Source: Gimesia sp.
Lineage (GTDB): Bacteria; Planctomycetota; Planctomycetia; Planctomycetales; Planctomycetaceae
DNA: 64,000 nucleotides
Reading direction: 5' to 3'
Assembly: GCF_040219335.1 (NCBI RefSeq)
Contig: NZ_JAVJSQ010000031.1
Coordinates: 1-64,000, forward strand
The notes under the pieces were generated by a model. The model did no database searches. It was not told the origin of the DNA and saw only the letters and a list, made by a program, of their open reading frames with translations. This document shows, piece by piece, positions 16,352 through 25,426 of this stretch. A program made the translations under genes and the position numbers. The stretch's first letter is position 1; the number at the start of each line of letters is the position of its first letter.

Positions 16352-19072
16352 ATGGCTGAAGTAGAATGGGATCGTCTTGCCGCTGAAGCAAATCGTGAAC
16401 CGGGTGCGAACTGGAAACGCTGGGGGCCCTACCTCGCAGAACGACAGTGGGGAACCGTGCGCGAAAGTACGGCCGATGGCGATCCGTGGCTCAATTTCAC
16501 ACACGAAGAGGCTACCTGGCGCACCTATCGCTGGGGAGAGGACGGGCTGCTGGGTATCTGCGACCGTCAGTGCCGACTCTGTTTCGGGCTCGCCCTCTGG
16601 AACGGCGAAGACCCGATCCTCAAGGAACGTCTGTTTGGCCTGACCGGCCCGGAAGGCAATCATGGCGAGGACGTCAAGGAAGCCTATTACTACCTCGACT
16701 CAACCCCCTCGCATTCGTACCTCAAGGCACTCTACAAGTATCCGCAGTCAGAATTTCCCTATGCGGAACTCCGCGAGGAAAACGCACGTCGCTCCCGTCA
16801 GGAACAGGAATACGAACTCACCAATACCGGCATCTTCGACGAAAGCCGCTACTTCGACGTACAGATGGAATACGCCAAGGCAGCCGACGAAGATATTCTG
16901 ATCCGCGTCACCATCTTCAACCGCGGACCGAAATCAGCGCCCCTGCACTTCCTCCCCTCCTGGTGGTTTCGCAACACCTGGAGCTGGGGACCCACACTCG
17001 ATCGCCCCAGCGAAAAACCAAGCATGGAACAGATCGCTGACACCTGCCTGAAAGCAGAGCACGAAACCCTCGGCGAATTCCGACTCTTTACCGATCTCGG
17101 TCCGGATGGAGAAACCCCCGACTGGCTCTTTACCGAAAACGAAACCAATACCTGGCGATTTGAAGACCCGAACAGCCGCCGCCCCTCCTGCAAAGATGCC
17201 TTTCACCTGGCAGTCGTTGATGGAGTCGAAGGCGTTATCAATCCACGCCCTAAAGGCACCAAGGTTGCCGCTCACTTCAAACGCGTCATTCCCGCCGGCG
17301 AATCGGTTGAATTCCGTCTGCGTATGTCCGCCATCGATAAATTACCGGAAACCCCTTTCGGACCGGAATTCGATGAAGTCTTTGCCCAGCGAATTGACGA
17401 AGCCGACCGTTTCGCCGATTCTCTCGTCGAACCGGGACTCTCGCAGGACGAGCAGCAGATCCTCCGCCAGGCCAATGCCGGCCTGCTCTGTACCAAACAG
17501 TTTTATCACTACGTGATTCCCCGCTGGCTCGAAAATGCCGGTAACGGAGACAAGGAACCGGTCCGCCGTCTGCCCGGCATGCCCAGCCCCCGCAATGCAG
17601 ACTGGGGACACCTTTACAACCGCAATATCATCTCCATGCCCGACAAGTGGGAATACCCCTGGTATGCGGCCTGGGACCTTGCGTTTCACCTGATCCCGTT
17701 TTCCAAAATCGATCCCTACTTCGCCAAAGAGCAGGCCATCCTGTTCCTCCGCGAATGGTACATGCACCCCAACGGTCAACTGCCCGCTTACGAATGGAAT
17801 TTCAGCGACGTCAACCCGCCCGTGCACGCCTGGGCCTGCTGGCGCGTCTACCAGATGACCGCCTCCAACGGAGATCGCGATCGTAATTTCCTGGAACGTG
17901 TCTTCCAGAAACTCCTGCTCAACTTCACCTGGTGGGTCAACCGCAAAGACATCCGCGGCAAACACGTCTTCAGTGGCGGCTTCCTCGGACTGGACAACAT
18001 CGGCATCTTCGACCGTTCCAAACCGCTGCCCACAGGCGGCCACCTGGAACAGGCCGACGGCACCGCCTGGATGGCCTTCTTCTGTTCGAGCATGCTTTCC
18101 ATCGCCTTTGAACTGGCCGATGATAATCCTGCTTACGAAGACATGGCGTCCAAGTTCTTCGAACATTACGTCTCGATCGCCGAAGCGATGAACTCACTGG
18201 ACGGCACCGGTCTCTGGGACGAGGAAGACGGTTTCTACTACGATCACCTGCACCTTAACGGACGCAGCATCCCGCTCAAAATCCGTTCCATCGTCGGGCT
18301 GATTCCCCTGTTTACCGTCGACGTACTCTTCGATCATACCATCGAAAAACTCCCGGCCTTCCGCAAGCGAATGGACTGGTTCCTCCAGAGCCGCCCCAAT
18401 CTGCAGAAGTTCATGACCTACATGGAACGCGATTCGGAAACATCCGCAGGCGGACATCGCCTGCTGGCGATTCCCACGCGCGACCGACTCTTGCGCCTGC
18501 TCCGCTACCTGCTCGATGAAGACGAATTTCTTTCCGACTACGGTATTCGCTCGCTCTCCAAGTTCCACGAAGAACATCCGTTCGAATACGAACTCAACGG
18601 CGAAATGTTAAGGGTCCAGTATCTGCCCGCCGAATCGGACAGTGGCCTGTTCGGTGGCAACTCCAACTGGCGGGGGCCCATCTGGTTTCCTCTCAACTAC
18701 CTGTTGATCGAAGCTCTCGAACGCTATCACACTTTCTACGGCAAAACACTCCGCGTCGAATGTCCGACCCGTTCGGGCAACTACATGGACCTGCAGGAAG
18801 TCGCCGACGAAATCCGCCGGCGTCTCGCCCGTCTGTTCCTCTCCGACGAAGCCGGCGATCGTCCCAGTTATGCCCGCACCGATGTCCTGCTCAATGATCC
18901 GCACTGGCGTGACCTGGTTCTGTTCTACGAATATTTCGACGCAGAAACAGGACGCGGACTGGGCGCCAGCCATCAGACCGGCTGGACCGCATTGATCTCT
19001 CCCATCCTGGTCACACTGGCAAGTCGCTGTCGGCAACAATCAGAAACCGGCCAACCCGCTGCCGCTGAATAA
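16352..19072 (+). CDS. GH63/MGH1-like glycoside hydrolase
   Basis: 906 residues from the ATG at 16352, which begins MAEVEWDRLAAEANREPGANWKRWG, the usual start of this bacterial family; an upstream GTG at 16244 would add 36 atypical residues. The N-terminal 380 residues are beta-rich. The C-terminal half forms an alpha/alpha barrel of the mannosyl-oligosaccharide glucosidase (GH63) / MGH1 type, with MPDKWEYPWYAAWDLAFH, HAWACWRVYQM and GNSNWRGPIWFPLNYLL as clear landmarks. There is no signal peptide, so the enzyme is probably cytosolic. Related bacterial enzymes act on small alpha-linked sugars such as glucosyl- or mannosylglycerate, but many members are untested. Stand-alone gene. Confidence 0.85.
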   Translation: MAEVEWDRLAAEANREPGANWKRWGPYLAERQWGTVRESTADGDPWLNFTHEEATWRTYRWGEDGLLGICDRQCRLCFGLALWNGEDPILKERLFGLTGPEGNHGEDVKEAYYYLDSTPSHSYLKALYKYPQSEFPYAELREENARRSRQEQEYELTNTGIFDESRYFDVQMEYAKAADEDILIRVTIFNRGPKSAPLHFLPSWWFRNTWSWGPTLDRPSEKPSMEQIADTCLKAEHETLGEFRLFTDLGPDGETPDWLFTENETNTWRFEDPNSRRPSCKDAFHLAVVDGVEGVINPRPKGTKVAAHFKRVIPAGESVEFRLRMSAIDKLPETPFGPEFDEVFAQRIDEADRFADSLVEPGLSQDEQQILRQANAGLLCTKQFYHYVIPRWLENAGNGDKEPVRRLPGMPSPRNADWGHLYNRNIISMPDKWEYPWYAAWDLAFHLIPFSKIDPYFAKEQAILFLREWYMHPNGQLPAYEWNFSDVNPPVHAWACWRVYQMTASNGDRDRNFLERVFQKLLLNFTWWVNRKDIRGKHVFSGGFLGLDNIGIFDRSKPLPTGGHLEQADGTAWMAFFCSSMLSIAFELADDNPAYEDMASKFFEHYVSIAEAMNSLDGTGLWDEEDGFYYDHLHLNGRSIPLKIRSIVGLIPLFTVDVLFDHTIEKLPAFRKRMDWFLQSRPNLQKFMTYMERDSETSAGGHRLLAIPTRDRLLRLLRYLLDEDEFLSDYGIRSLSKFHEEHPFEYELNGEMLRVQYLPAESDSGLFGGNSNWRGPIWFPLNYLLIEALERYHTFYGKTLRVECPTRSGNYMDLQEVADEIRRRLARLFLSDEAGDRPSYARTDVLLNDPHWRDLVLFYEYFDAETGRGLGASHQTGWTALISPILVTLASRCRQQSETGQPAAAE

Positions 19073-19153
19073 CGGAATTCGATCCTGTGACAACTCTGGG
19101 CGATTCCCGGAAAGATTGGAGACTTCCCAGATAGCATATAGCCCAACCGGCAT

Positions 19154-19164
19154 AACCGTTACAA
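19154..19164 (+). promoter_or_regulatory. AACCGTTACAA motif upstream of porin 2
   Basis: Second copy of the shared 11-mer, 123 nt before the porin 2 start and in the same orientation relative to the gene as at porin 1. The flanks also match porin 1 for ATAACCGTTACAA. Confidence 0.5.
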
Positions 19165-19287
19165 ACTGACCGCCGCCGTTCCGTTTATTCCAGTCTTAAC
19201 GAAAAAAATATTCAGCAGGTGCCGCCAGACGACGAAAAGTATCCAAAGGGTCAGTTTCCTTATACGCTCTACTTTTCGAGAACAACC

Positions 19288-20697
19288 ATGGTCCCAGGCT
19301 CAACCGAAATAGGCTGGATCCTGGAACGCAGTCGCTTAACCGTCTCGATCTTCTGCCTGATTTACTTCTGCTGCTCTGCTTCCCTCAGTCGATCCGCTTT
19401 CGCCGACGATGCGTTGCCAGTCTCCCTCTACGAAGAAATGCAGCAGACAGCCGAATCCGACCTGCTCTGCACTGAGTCAACCTGCGCTGAAAACACCGGT
19501 TCCTGCGTCTATTGTGATGGCCCCGACTTCTGGTACCAGACAACGATGACACAGAACCTGTTTCCCCGTCGCGCCTGTCTGGCTGAGCAGGGAATCACCT
19601 TCGATGCCGACCTGATTCAATATTACATGGGAGTCGCCTCGGGAGGCCGGGAACAGGAATTCCGCTACTCGGGTCATGGTGATTACATCATGAATATCGA
19701 CTCGGGCAAGCTGGGTGGACCTCAAGGCCTGTTCGTCAAACTGCGTGCCGAACACCGTTTTGGCGAAACCATTAACGAAGCGACCGGCGCAATTATTCCC
19801 GCAACCCTGGCCCCCGATTTGCCGGTTTCCTACAGTGATGAACTTTACCTGACCAACGTTCTGTTTACTCAAATGTTTTCCGAATCGTTTGGTGTCTTCG
19901 CCGGGAAACTGGACACCCTCGACGGTGACATGAACGCCTTTGCCCACGGACGCGGCAAAACCCAGTTCTCCAACACCGCCTTTATCGCGACGCCCATCGG
20001 TCTGCGAACCATCGTCTATTCGACACTCGGCGCCGGCTTCCTGATTCTTCAAGAAGGCGAACCGATCTTCACCTTCAGCGTCCTCAACGCAACAGATACC
20101 ACCCGCACCAGTGGCTTCGATGAACTGTTCGCCCACGGTGCTGCCATCGTTCCTGAACTGCGTCTCCCCACGAATCTCTTCGGTAAACCAGGACACTTCC
20201 TGTTCGGAGCCAGTTACAGCACTCGATCATTCGCTTCGCTGGAACAGGACCCCCTGTTCGTGCTGCCCACTGTGCCCATCGACCGCGAATCGGAATCCTG
20301 GTCATTCTACTGGAACTTCGACCAATACCTGGTGGTCGATCCCGACAATCCCCAGCGTGGCTGGGGGCTGTTCGGCCGTGCCGGGATCGCCGATAAGCAG
20401 ACGAATCCCATCGAATGGTTTCTCAGCCTCGGGATTGGCGGCAGCAGCCCCATTGCCAGCCGCGAAGCAGACACGTTCGGTATCGGCTGGTACTATTCCG
20501 CCACCAGCGACCGCCTGACCCCCTTCATCGACAAGGTGCTGGGAGGCGTGGGTGACGGATACGGCGTTGAACTGTTCTACAACGTGGAAGTCACCAAATG
20601 GTTCCACCTGACCACCGACATGCAGGTCATCCGCCCCGCCCGACAAACCGTCGACACCGCCCTGCTCGTCGGCTTACGTGCCGTGATTGATCTCTGA
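19288..20697 (+). CDS. OprB-type carbohydrate porin 2
   Basis: About 469 residues from the ATG at 19288; an upstream in-frame start would add hydrophilic sequence before the signal peptide. The signal (LTVSIFCLIYFCCSASL...SAFA) is followed by a cysteine-containing linker (CTESTCAENTGSCVYC) and then the barrel (FPRRACLAEQGITFDADLIQYYMGVASGGREQ). GVASGG and the RFGETINEATGA block match porin 1, so these are paralogues. The C-terminus RAVIDL ends in leucine rather than the aromatic residue of porin 1. Outer-membrane location is expected. The shared upstream motif suggests common control. Confidence 0.86.
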   Translation: MVPGSTEIGWILERSRLTVSIFCLIYFCCSASLSRSAFADDALPVSLYEEMQQTAESDLLCTESTCAENTGSCVYCDGPDFWYQTTMTQNLFPRRACLAEQGITFDADLIQYYMGVASGGREQEFRYSGHGDYIMNIDSGKLGGPQGLFVKLRAEHRFGETINEATGAIIPATLAPDLPVSYSDELYLTNVLFTQMFSESFGVFAGKLDTLDGDMNAFAHGRGKTQFSNTAFIATPIGLRTIVYSTLGAGFLILQEGEPIFTFSVLNATDTTRTSGFDELFAHGAAIVPELRLPTNLFGKPGHFLFGASYSTRSFASLEQDPLFVLPTVPIDRESESWSFYWNFDQYLVVDPDNPQRGWGLFGRAGIADKQTNPIEWFLSLGIGGSSPIASREADTFGIGWYYSATSDRLTPFIDKVLGGVGDGYGVELFYNVEVTKWFHLTTDMQVIRPARQTVDTALLVGLRAVIDL

Positions 20698-20738
20698 TCC
20701 CCCCCTGGAGATTGATCTCGCTATATTTAGCAAAAACA

Positions 20739-21776
20739 TCACTGCATCAGCGACAGCACAATGAAACCAGCCAGATAAATCACGAGCATCAACAGACTTT
20801 CGAAACCGATATTACCCGGGCCATGCTTCTGTCGGTAGATCAATCCGGAAAGCAGAACCACATTCAGCAACAGCGTGATCGTTGTCAGCAGAATTTCGCG
20901 TGTCCCCATCCCCGGGCCGTGATAGATCGAACCGCTGAGAAATGCGAAATCGGCAGCCGCGATGAACAGCACATCAAAGAAATTCCCGCCGACCACATCG
21001 CTTACGGCCAGCGTCAGTGCGCCGCGCCTGACCGCGGCCAGGCAGGTGACCAGTTCGGGGAGTGACGTCGCCCCCGCCATCAAGAGACCACCGACAATGG
21101 GCGCGGAAAGATTCGTTTTATCCTGAATGTTCCCCGCCGACTCTGCGACCACGCTACCACTGATTAATGTAAGCAGTCCAGAAAACACCAGTCCGGTCCA
21201 CAACAGCCAGAGCCGTTCATGCTGTGAACCGGGCGCAGGTTTATCGAGTACGGTCTCGGAGGTATGCCGCGGATGCCACATCGGTTCTTCCTGTACGCGA
21301 TAGGTCAGCCAGAACGCCATCACTGCACCCGCCAGCAACAGCAGCGTTGCTGGATGCACGGGCCCGATCACCACATCCGGACTACCCAGACCGAGCAATA
21401 CAATTGTGATCAGCAGGATCAGCATGATCGTCTGAATCATCGTCGTCGCAGAAGCAGCCGCATGTTCCAGATTCGCCTTACGATGTAGCACATCCGCCAG
21501 CGCGAGCACCGTCGTCTGAAAGGCAATGCCTCCCATCGCATTACTCAGCGCGAGCACCGCATGTCCCTGCAAAGCTGCCGTCACAGAAGCCGCCAGCCCG
21601 GGCAGCGCGGTGATCAGCCCCAGCATAATCGTCCCGGTGATCGCTTCCCCCAGGCCGGTCCGATCTGCCAGCCGATCAGCGTATTCCGCCAGCTTCACTC
21701 CCGAAACACCGATCACCACTGCCGCCATGATAAACACGGTGACATCGCCCCAGAGTGGCAGGTTCAATTCAAACAT
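20739..21776 (-). CDS. Na+/Ca2+ exchanger-superfamily antiporter with an altered alpha-1 repeat
   Basis: 345 residues with about ten membrane segments in two inverted halves, typical of the CaCA superfamily. The second alpha repeat is canonical: GATSLPELVTCLAAV with Glu241 and VVGGNFFD. The first alpha repeat reads LITALPGLAASV: Gly60 stands where the ion-binding Glu (SLPEL) is expected, and SNAMGG replaces the usual GSN-like end. In characterised exchangers both glutamates bind Ca2+, so ion choice or coupling is probably changed. AACCGTTACAA lies 76 nt upstream. The gene converges with porin 2 across 41 nt. A second, canonical paralogue lies at 27937-29001. Confidence 0.85.
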   Translation of the reverse strand: MFELNLPLWGDVTVFIMAAVVIGVSGVKLAEYADRLADRTGLGEAITGTIMLGLITALPGLAASVTAALQGHAVLALSNAMGGIAFQTTVLALADVLHRKANLEHAAASATTMIQTIMLILLITIVLLGLGSPDVVIGPVHPATLLLLAGAVMAFWLTYRVQEEPMWHPRHTSETVLDKPAPGSQHERLWLLWTGLVFSGLLTLISGSVVAESAGNIQDKTNLSAPIVGGLLMAGATSLPELVTCLAAVRRGALTLAVSDVVGGNFFDVLFIAAADFAFLSGSIYHGPGMGTREILLTTITLLLNVVLLSGLIYRQKHGPGNIGFESLLMLVIYLAGFIVLSLMQ

Positions 21777-21851
21777 GGTGCAGTGATTCTTTTAGCGAAA
21801 GTTCGACAGCAGAATTATTCAGCGCGTCAGGTTGATTTAACTCATACTCTG

Positions 21852-21862
21852 TTGTAACGGTT
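21852..21862 (-). promoter_or_regulatory. AACCGTTACAA motif upstream of the antiporter
   Basis: Third identical copy of the 11-mer, 76 nt upstream of the antiporter start and again in gene orientation. The central AAC-C-GTT is palindromic. Confidence 0.5.
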
Positions 21863-21915
21863 GAGTAGCACGCTGGCAACGCGGCGTCGCGTCGACCTCT
21901 CGCTTCAGACAGACC

Positions 21916-23355
21916 TCACTGTGAAGTAGACATGGTCCCTGATTCGTGCAAGCCTTTCTTCGTGGCATCAGAATGACCATTCCCGCGATTATCCCCGATC
22001 ACCCCCCAGGCTTTCAACTTCCTCTGCAGCGTCCTCACGGATACTCCCAGTGAGCGGGCCGACTGAGTCCGGTTTCCCCGATAGCGTTTGAGTGTCTGTT
22101 CGATCGCCGTGCGTTCCAGGTCTTCCAGCCGGGTCCCTGCCGGAATCGGAATCTGGCCTGAAGTCAGTTGCTCGTCGTGCATCATGTCGGGCAGCTCGGC
22201 CAGTGTCAGCACTTCTTCACGCGACAGCACCAGCATACTCTCCAGACAGTTACGCAGTTGACGAATATTGCCTGGCCAGTGGGCATTCCGCAACCAGGCT
22301 TCCAGCTCAGGATCCAGCAGCGGCACATCGCGCTGCAGATCATGGCAAATCTGTTTCAGGAAAAAGTTCACCAGCATCGGAATATCAGCCCGTCGTTCTC
22401 GTAATGGCGGTAACACCAGATTAACGACATTCAGCCGATAGAACAGGTCTTCGCGAAAGTCTCCCGTCTGTACCATCTGATGCAATGGATGACTGGTCGC
22501 CGCGATGACGCGCACATCCACATCCCGGTCCTGATTACTGCCGATCAGGGTCACACGATGATTTTCCAGTACCCGCAGCAGCTTGGCCTGAGACTCCAGT
22601 TTGAAGTCACCGATCTCATCGATGAACAGGGTTCCGCCATGTGCTGCTTCAAAACGTCCCACTCGGGATTCGCTGGCACCGGTAAAGGAACCTTTCACGT
22701 GTCCGAACAGTTCACTTTCCACCAGGTGTTCCGGCACCGCAGCCATGTTGATCGTCACAAAAGGATGTTCTGCACGCAGGCTGTTACGATGAATCGCTTC
22801 CGCCAGTAGTTCCTTCCCGGTTCCTGATTCACCCGTAATCAATACCGTACTGTCCGTACCGGCGACGCGTTGCACCCGTTCAAACAGCTGCTGCATCACC
22901 TGGGTCGTCCCCACCATCTTTTCGAATCCCACGTAACGCTCCAGCCGGGCAGAGCTGGATCCGTGCTGATCTTCCACAGCAACACGCGATTGACGGGCCT
23001 GCAGATATCCCTTGATCAACTTTACCAGGGACTCAGGCTGCAACGGTTTGACCAGAAATTCGTCTGCCCCCTCTTTCATTGCGGCGACAGCTGTAACCAC
23101 ATCACTGGTGTGTGACAAAATCAGAAAAGGCACATCGGGTGCCTGTTGTTTACAGAGATAAAGCAGCTCGAGAGAGATACTGACATCCTCTCCGGTATCG
23201 CAGAGAATCAGATCGACTCTCTGTTCCAGCTGTCGGGATACCTCATCAGGCACGCAACACGTAATCTGACAGAAATCCTGTTTTGACAGCCAGTTGTATA
23301 TTTCTGAGTCTGAAGATTGTTCTTCTGATATGAGCAGTAAATGGTTGTTAGACAT
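21916..23355 (-). CDS. NtrC-family sigma-54 activator with atypical receiver
   Basis: 479 residues in three parts. Residues 5-120 are a receiver domain with Asp53, Ser81 and Lys103 at the expected places, but the acidic pair that binds Mg2+ is SEE (10-12) instead of the usual DD or DE, so phosphorylation is uncertain. Residues 140-370 are the AAA+ domain: Walker A GESGTGK (175-181), the sigma-54 contact loop GSFTGA (222-227; the usual first residues are GAFTGA) and Walker B LFIDEIGD. The end holds a Fis-type helix-turn-helix ([20 protein letters not shown]). No histidine kinase gene is nearby. The gene has its own strong -24/-12 promoter at 23401-23416, so autoregulation is likely, and GGGGGAG sits before the ATG. 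Confidence 0.93.
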   Translation of the reverse strand: MSNNHLLLISEEQSSDSEIYNWLSKQDFCQITCCVPDEVSRQLEQRVDLILCDTGEDVSISLELLYLCKQQAPDVPFLILSHTSDVVTAVAAMKEGADEFLVKPLQPESLVKLIKGYLQARQSRVAVEDQHGSSSARLERYVGFEKMVGTTQVMQQLFERVQRVAGTDSTVLITGESGTGKELLAEAIHRNSLRAEHPFVTINMAAVPEHLVESELFGHVKGSFTGASESRVGRFEAAHGGTLFIDEIGDFKLESQAKLLRVLENHRVTLIGSNQDRDVDVRVIAATSHPLHQMVQTGDFREDLFYRLNVVNLVLPPLRERRADIPMLVNFFLKQICHDLQRDVPLLDPELEAWLRNAHWPGNIRQLRNCLESMLVLSREEVLTLAELPDMMHDEQLTSGQIPIPAGTRLEDLERTAIEQTLKRYRGNRTQSARSLGVSVRTLQRKLKAWGVIGDNRGNGHSDATKKGLHESGTMSTSQ

Positions 23356-23400
23356 GTTTGTTCTCCCCCTTATGAACAGACTTGCGTTACTTTTCAGTTT

Positions 23401-23416
23401 CGCAAAGCCCGTGCCA
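23401..23416 (-). promoter_or_regulatory. sigma-54 promoter of the NtrC-type activator gene
   Basis: Reading leftward: TGGCACGGGCTTTGCG, a full match to TGGCACG-N4-TTGC. The start codon at 23355 lies 46 nt past the -12 GC, which predicts a leader of about 35 nt. Confidence 0.85.
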
Positions 23417-23513
23417 TGGAGAATTACTCATATAATCGTTCCTTTTAGCGTTTCTCCGCCCTGATTTCGGGCTGGTCAGCAAGCAGCCTGACGGCTCAGC
23501 GATCAGTGGGAAA

Positions 23514-23555
23514 GTCAATCTGACATACCGAAAGTCATAAGTACGGCAATATGAC
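23514..23555. promoter_or_regulatory. cluster of four GTCA/TGAC half-sites between two sigma-54 promoters
   Basis: GTCA at 23514 and 23534 and TGAC at 23521 and 23552 form nested inverted repeats, the widest being GTCATA-N10-TATGAC (23534-23555). AAAGTCA is also repeated directly 20 nt apart. The position between the two divergent promoters suits binding by the activator encoded next door. This role is inferred. Confidence 0.4.
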
Positions 23556-23600
23556 TGCATTCTCAGCAGATTGTTGCAATCCAGAGGAAAAATCCCGGGT

Positions 23601-23616
23601 TGGCATTCCAATTGCG
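23601..23616 (+). promoter_or_regulatory. sigma-54 promoter of the epimerase-VKOR-SPW operon
   Basis: TGGCATTCCAATTGCG matches TGGCA...TTGC with exact 12-nt GG-to-GC step. The ATG at 23666 is 50 nt downstream of the -12 GC, preceded by the strong ribosome binding site GGGAGG. Confidence 0.85.
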
Positions 23617-23665
23617 GCACTATTTCTCTGAATTTCAATCGAAACCGACAGAAGGGAGGCAGAGC

Positions 23666-24769
23666 ATGAATGATACATCAATAGAAAAACCGGTTATTCT
23701 GGTCACCGGAGCAGCCGGGCTGATCGGCACACGACTCGTTCAAGCGTTCTCTGAACAGTTCCAGGTAGTCGCATTTGACGTCAAGCCACTGCCCGAAGAG
23801 CAGCATTCCGCAGAATGGATTTCCTGTGATCTGACAGACGATGATTCGGTCGCCCGCGCATTGTCAGACCTCAAGGCTCAGCACGGCAGTAAAATCGCCA
23901 GCGTGGTCCATCTGGCCGCCTACTACGACTTTTCCGGCGAGCCCAGCCCGCTCTACCAGGACCTGACCGTAGCGGGAACCCGGCGACTCTTACAGGGCCT
24001 GCAGGAGTTCGATGTCGAACAGTTTATCTTCTCAAGCTCTCTGCTGGTACAAAAATCAGTCGACGACGGGGAGCTAATTAAGGCATCATCACCTGTCGAA
24101 GCGGAATGGCAATATCCTCAGTCCAAGCTGGAAGCCGAATCCACCATTCGACAGTACGCCGGATCGATTCCGACCGTCATTCTGCGTCTGGCCGGCGTCT
24201 ATGATGAACAATGCCACTCGATTCCTATCGGCCAGCAGATCTCTCGCATCTTCCAGAAGAAGCTGGAAAGTTATTTCTTTCCCGGCGACAAAACACACGG
24301 CCAGGCCTTTCTGCATCTGAACGATCTGGTCGGCTGTTTCGAAGCAGTCATCGGTCATCGCCGCCGACTTCCGGAACACAGTCTGTTCGTTATCGGTGAA
24401 GAAGATGTCATGAGCTACGAAGAACTGCAGGAAAAAATCGGACTCTATCTCCATGGGGACCAGTGGCCCGCCATTCGGATTCCCAAAGCAGCCGCCAAGG
24501 CAGGTGCGTGGGTGAAAGATCAGCTCGCAGCTGATTCGGACGCTCCGTTCATCAAACCCTGGATGATCGATCTGGCAGACCAGAACTATCCGGTCAGCGC
24601 GGAACGGGCCCGGGAACAGCTTGGCTGGGAGCCCCGACATCTGCTCCGCGAAACACTGCCCGATATGATCGACGCGCTGCTCGACGATCCCCAAGCCTGG
24701 TATGAAGAAAACGGCCTGCCGGTCCCTGATGAACTACCGCAGCTCGAAGCCACGGGAGCCCGGAAATGA
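23666..24769 (+). CDS. NAD(P)-dependent epimerase/dehydratase
   Basis: 367 residues from the ATG at 23666, chosen for AAGGGAGG nine bases upstream. It is an extended short-chain dehydrogenase: nucleotide-binding [13 protein letters not shown] near the N-terminus, HLAAYYDF after the fourth strand, and the active-site YPQSK with the catalytic Tyr and Lys. The substrate is unknown. Sugar nucleotides are the usual substrates of the superfamily, but the C-terminal part (residues 250-365) is not a familiar sugar-nucleotide type. Its stop overlaps the next start by 4 nt (ATGA), so the VKOR-like gene is translationally coupled. Expression is expected from the sigma-54 promoter at 23601, controlled by the divergent activator. 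Confidence 0.88.
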   Translation: MNDTSIEKPVILVTGAAGLIGTRLVQAFSEQFQVVAFDVKPLPEEQHSAEWISCDLTDDDSVARALSDLKAQHGSKIASVVHLAAYYDFSGEPSPLYQDLTVAGTRRLLQGLQEFDVEQFIFSSSLLVQKSVDDGELIKASSPVEAEWQYPQSKLEAESTIRQYAGSIPTVILRLAGVYDEQCHSIPIGQQISRIFQKKLESYFFPGDKTHGQAFLHLNDLVGCFEAVIGHRRRLPEHSLFVIGEEDVMSYEELQEKIGLYLHGDQWPAIRIPKAAAKAGAWVKDQLAADSDAPFIKPWMIDLADQNYPVSAERAREQLGWEPRHLLRETLPDMIDALLDDPQAWYEENGLPVPDELPQLEATGARK

Positions 24770-25407
24770 GCCAGTTATCGCTCAAAGGGTATCCCGCAGA
24801 ACAGGCTGACCTTGAGGTCGCTGTTCCGCCGTTCGACTATAACCCGTCCACCTGGAGTCAGCGGATCCCGATCTGCATCCTGGCCAGCATCGCCTTCTTA
24901 CTGGCAGGGCATATGGCCCTCTTTCAGTGGGGGCTGATCGAAGCCCCCTGGGATCCGGTCTTCGGCGAACAGACGCGCAAGGTACTGACCTCAGATGTCG
25001 CTTTGAAAATGCATTACTGGTTCGGAGTGCCTGACGCAGCCTTGGGTGCGCTCGCGTACCTGGGTGATGCGATCTTCGGTTTGGCTGGTTCGACCCGTCG
25101 CTGGCAATACCGTCCATGGCTGGTCATTCTGTTTGGGATCGATGTCATTCCGCTGGGGATCGTCAGTGCGATTCTCGTCGTCTGCCAGGCAACGATTGTC
25201 GGCAACTGGTGTCTGCTCTGTCTGATCACCGCTGTCATCTCACTAGTACTGGTCGTGATGGCTTATGACGAAGTCTACGCCTCACTCAAGCTGCTCTATC
25301 GCGTCTGGCAGCGGACGCACGATAAAAAAGTGCTCTGGCAGGTCCTCTGGGGACGGCCCACAAAAATCGCCGACGAAATCGCCAGTGAGATGGTTCAGAG
25401 AACCTGA
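24766..25407 (+). CDS. vitamin K epoxide reductase family membrane protein
   Basis: 213 residues with four to five membrane segments. VKOR-family proteins reoxidise thiol oxidoreductases by passing electrons to quinone. Landmarks are [18 protein letters not shown] (the family's quinone-pocket segment) and [10 protein letters not shown] with the active-site pair Cys149 and Cys152. I do not see the second pair of loop cysteines present in VKORs that relay electrons to a DsbA-like partner; the only other cysteines are at 37 and 140, in predicted membrane segments. The start overlaps the epimerase stop. A C-terminal cytosolic tail of about 40 residues ([19 protein letters not shown]) follows the last helix. 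No DsbA-like gene lies nearby, so the physiological partner is unknown. Confidence 0.85.
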   Translation: MSQLSLKGYPAEQADLEVAVPPFDYNPSTWSQRIPICILASIAFLLAGHMALFQWGLIEAPWDPVFGEQTRKVLTSDVALKMHYWFGVPDAALGALAYLGDAIFGLAGSTRRWQYRPWLVILFGIDVIPLGIVSAILVVCQATIVGNWCLLCLITAVISLVLVVMAYDEVYASLKLLYRVWQRTHDKKVLWQVLWGRPTKIADEIASEMVQRT

Positions 25408-25426
25408 GTTATCGAGGGAGAATCGC

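Larger units (their letters stand above)
23356..23665. other. 310-nt divergent control region with back-to-back sigma-54 promoters
   Basis: Holds the leftward promoter at 23401-23416, the rightward promoter at 23601-23616 and the half-site cluster between them. GCCC-N7-GGGC at about 23461-23472 is a further small inverted repeat. No gene is present. Confidence 0.75.
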
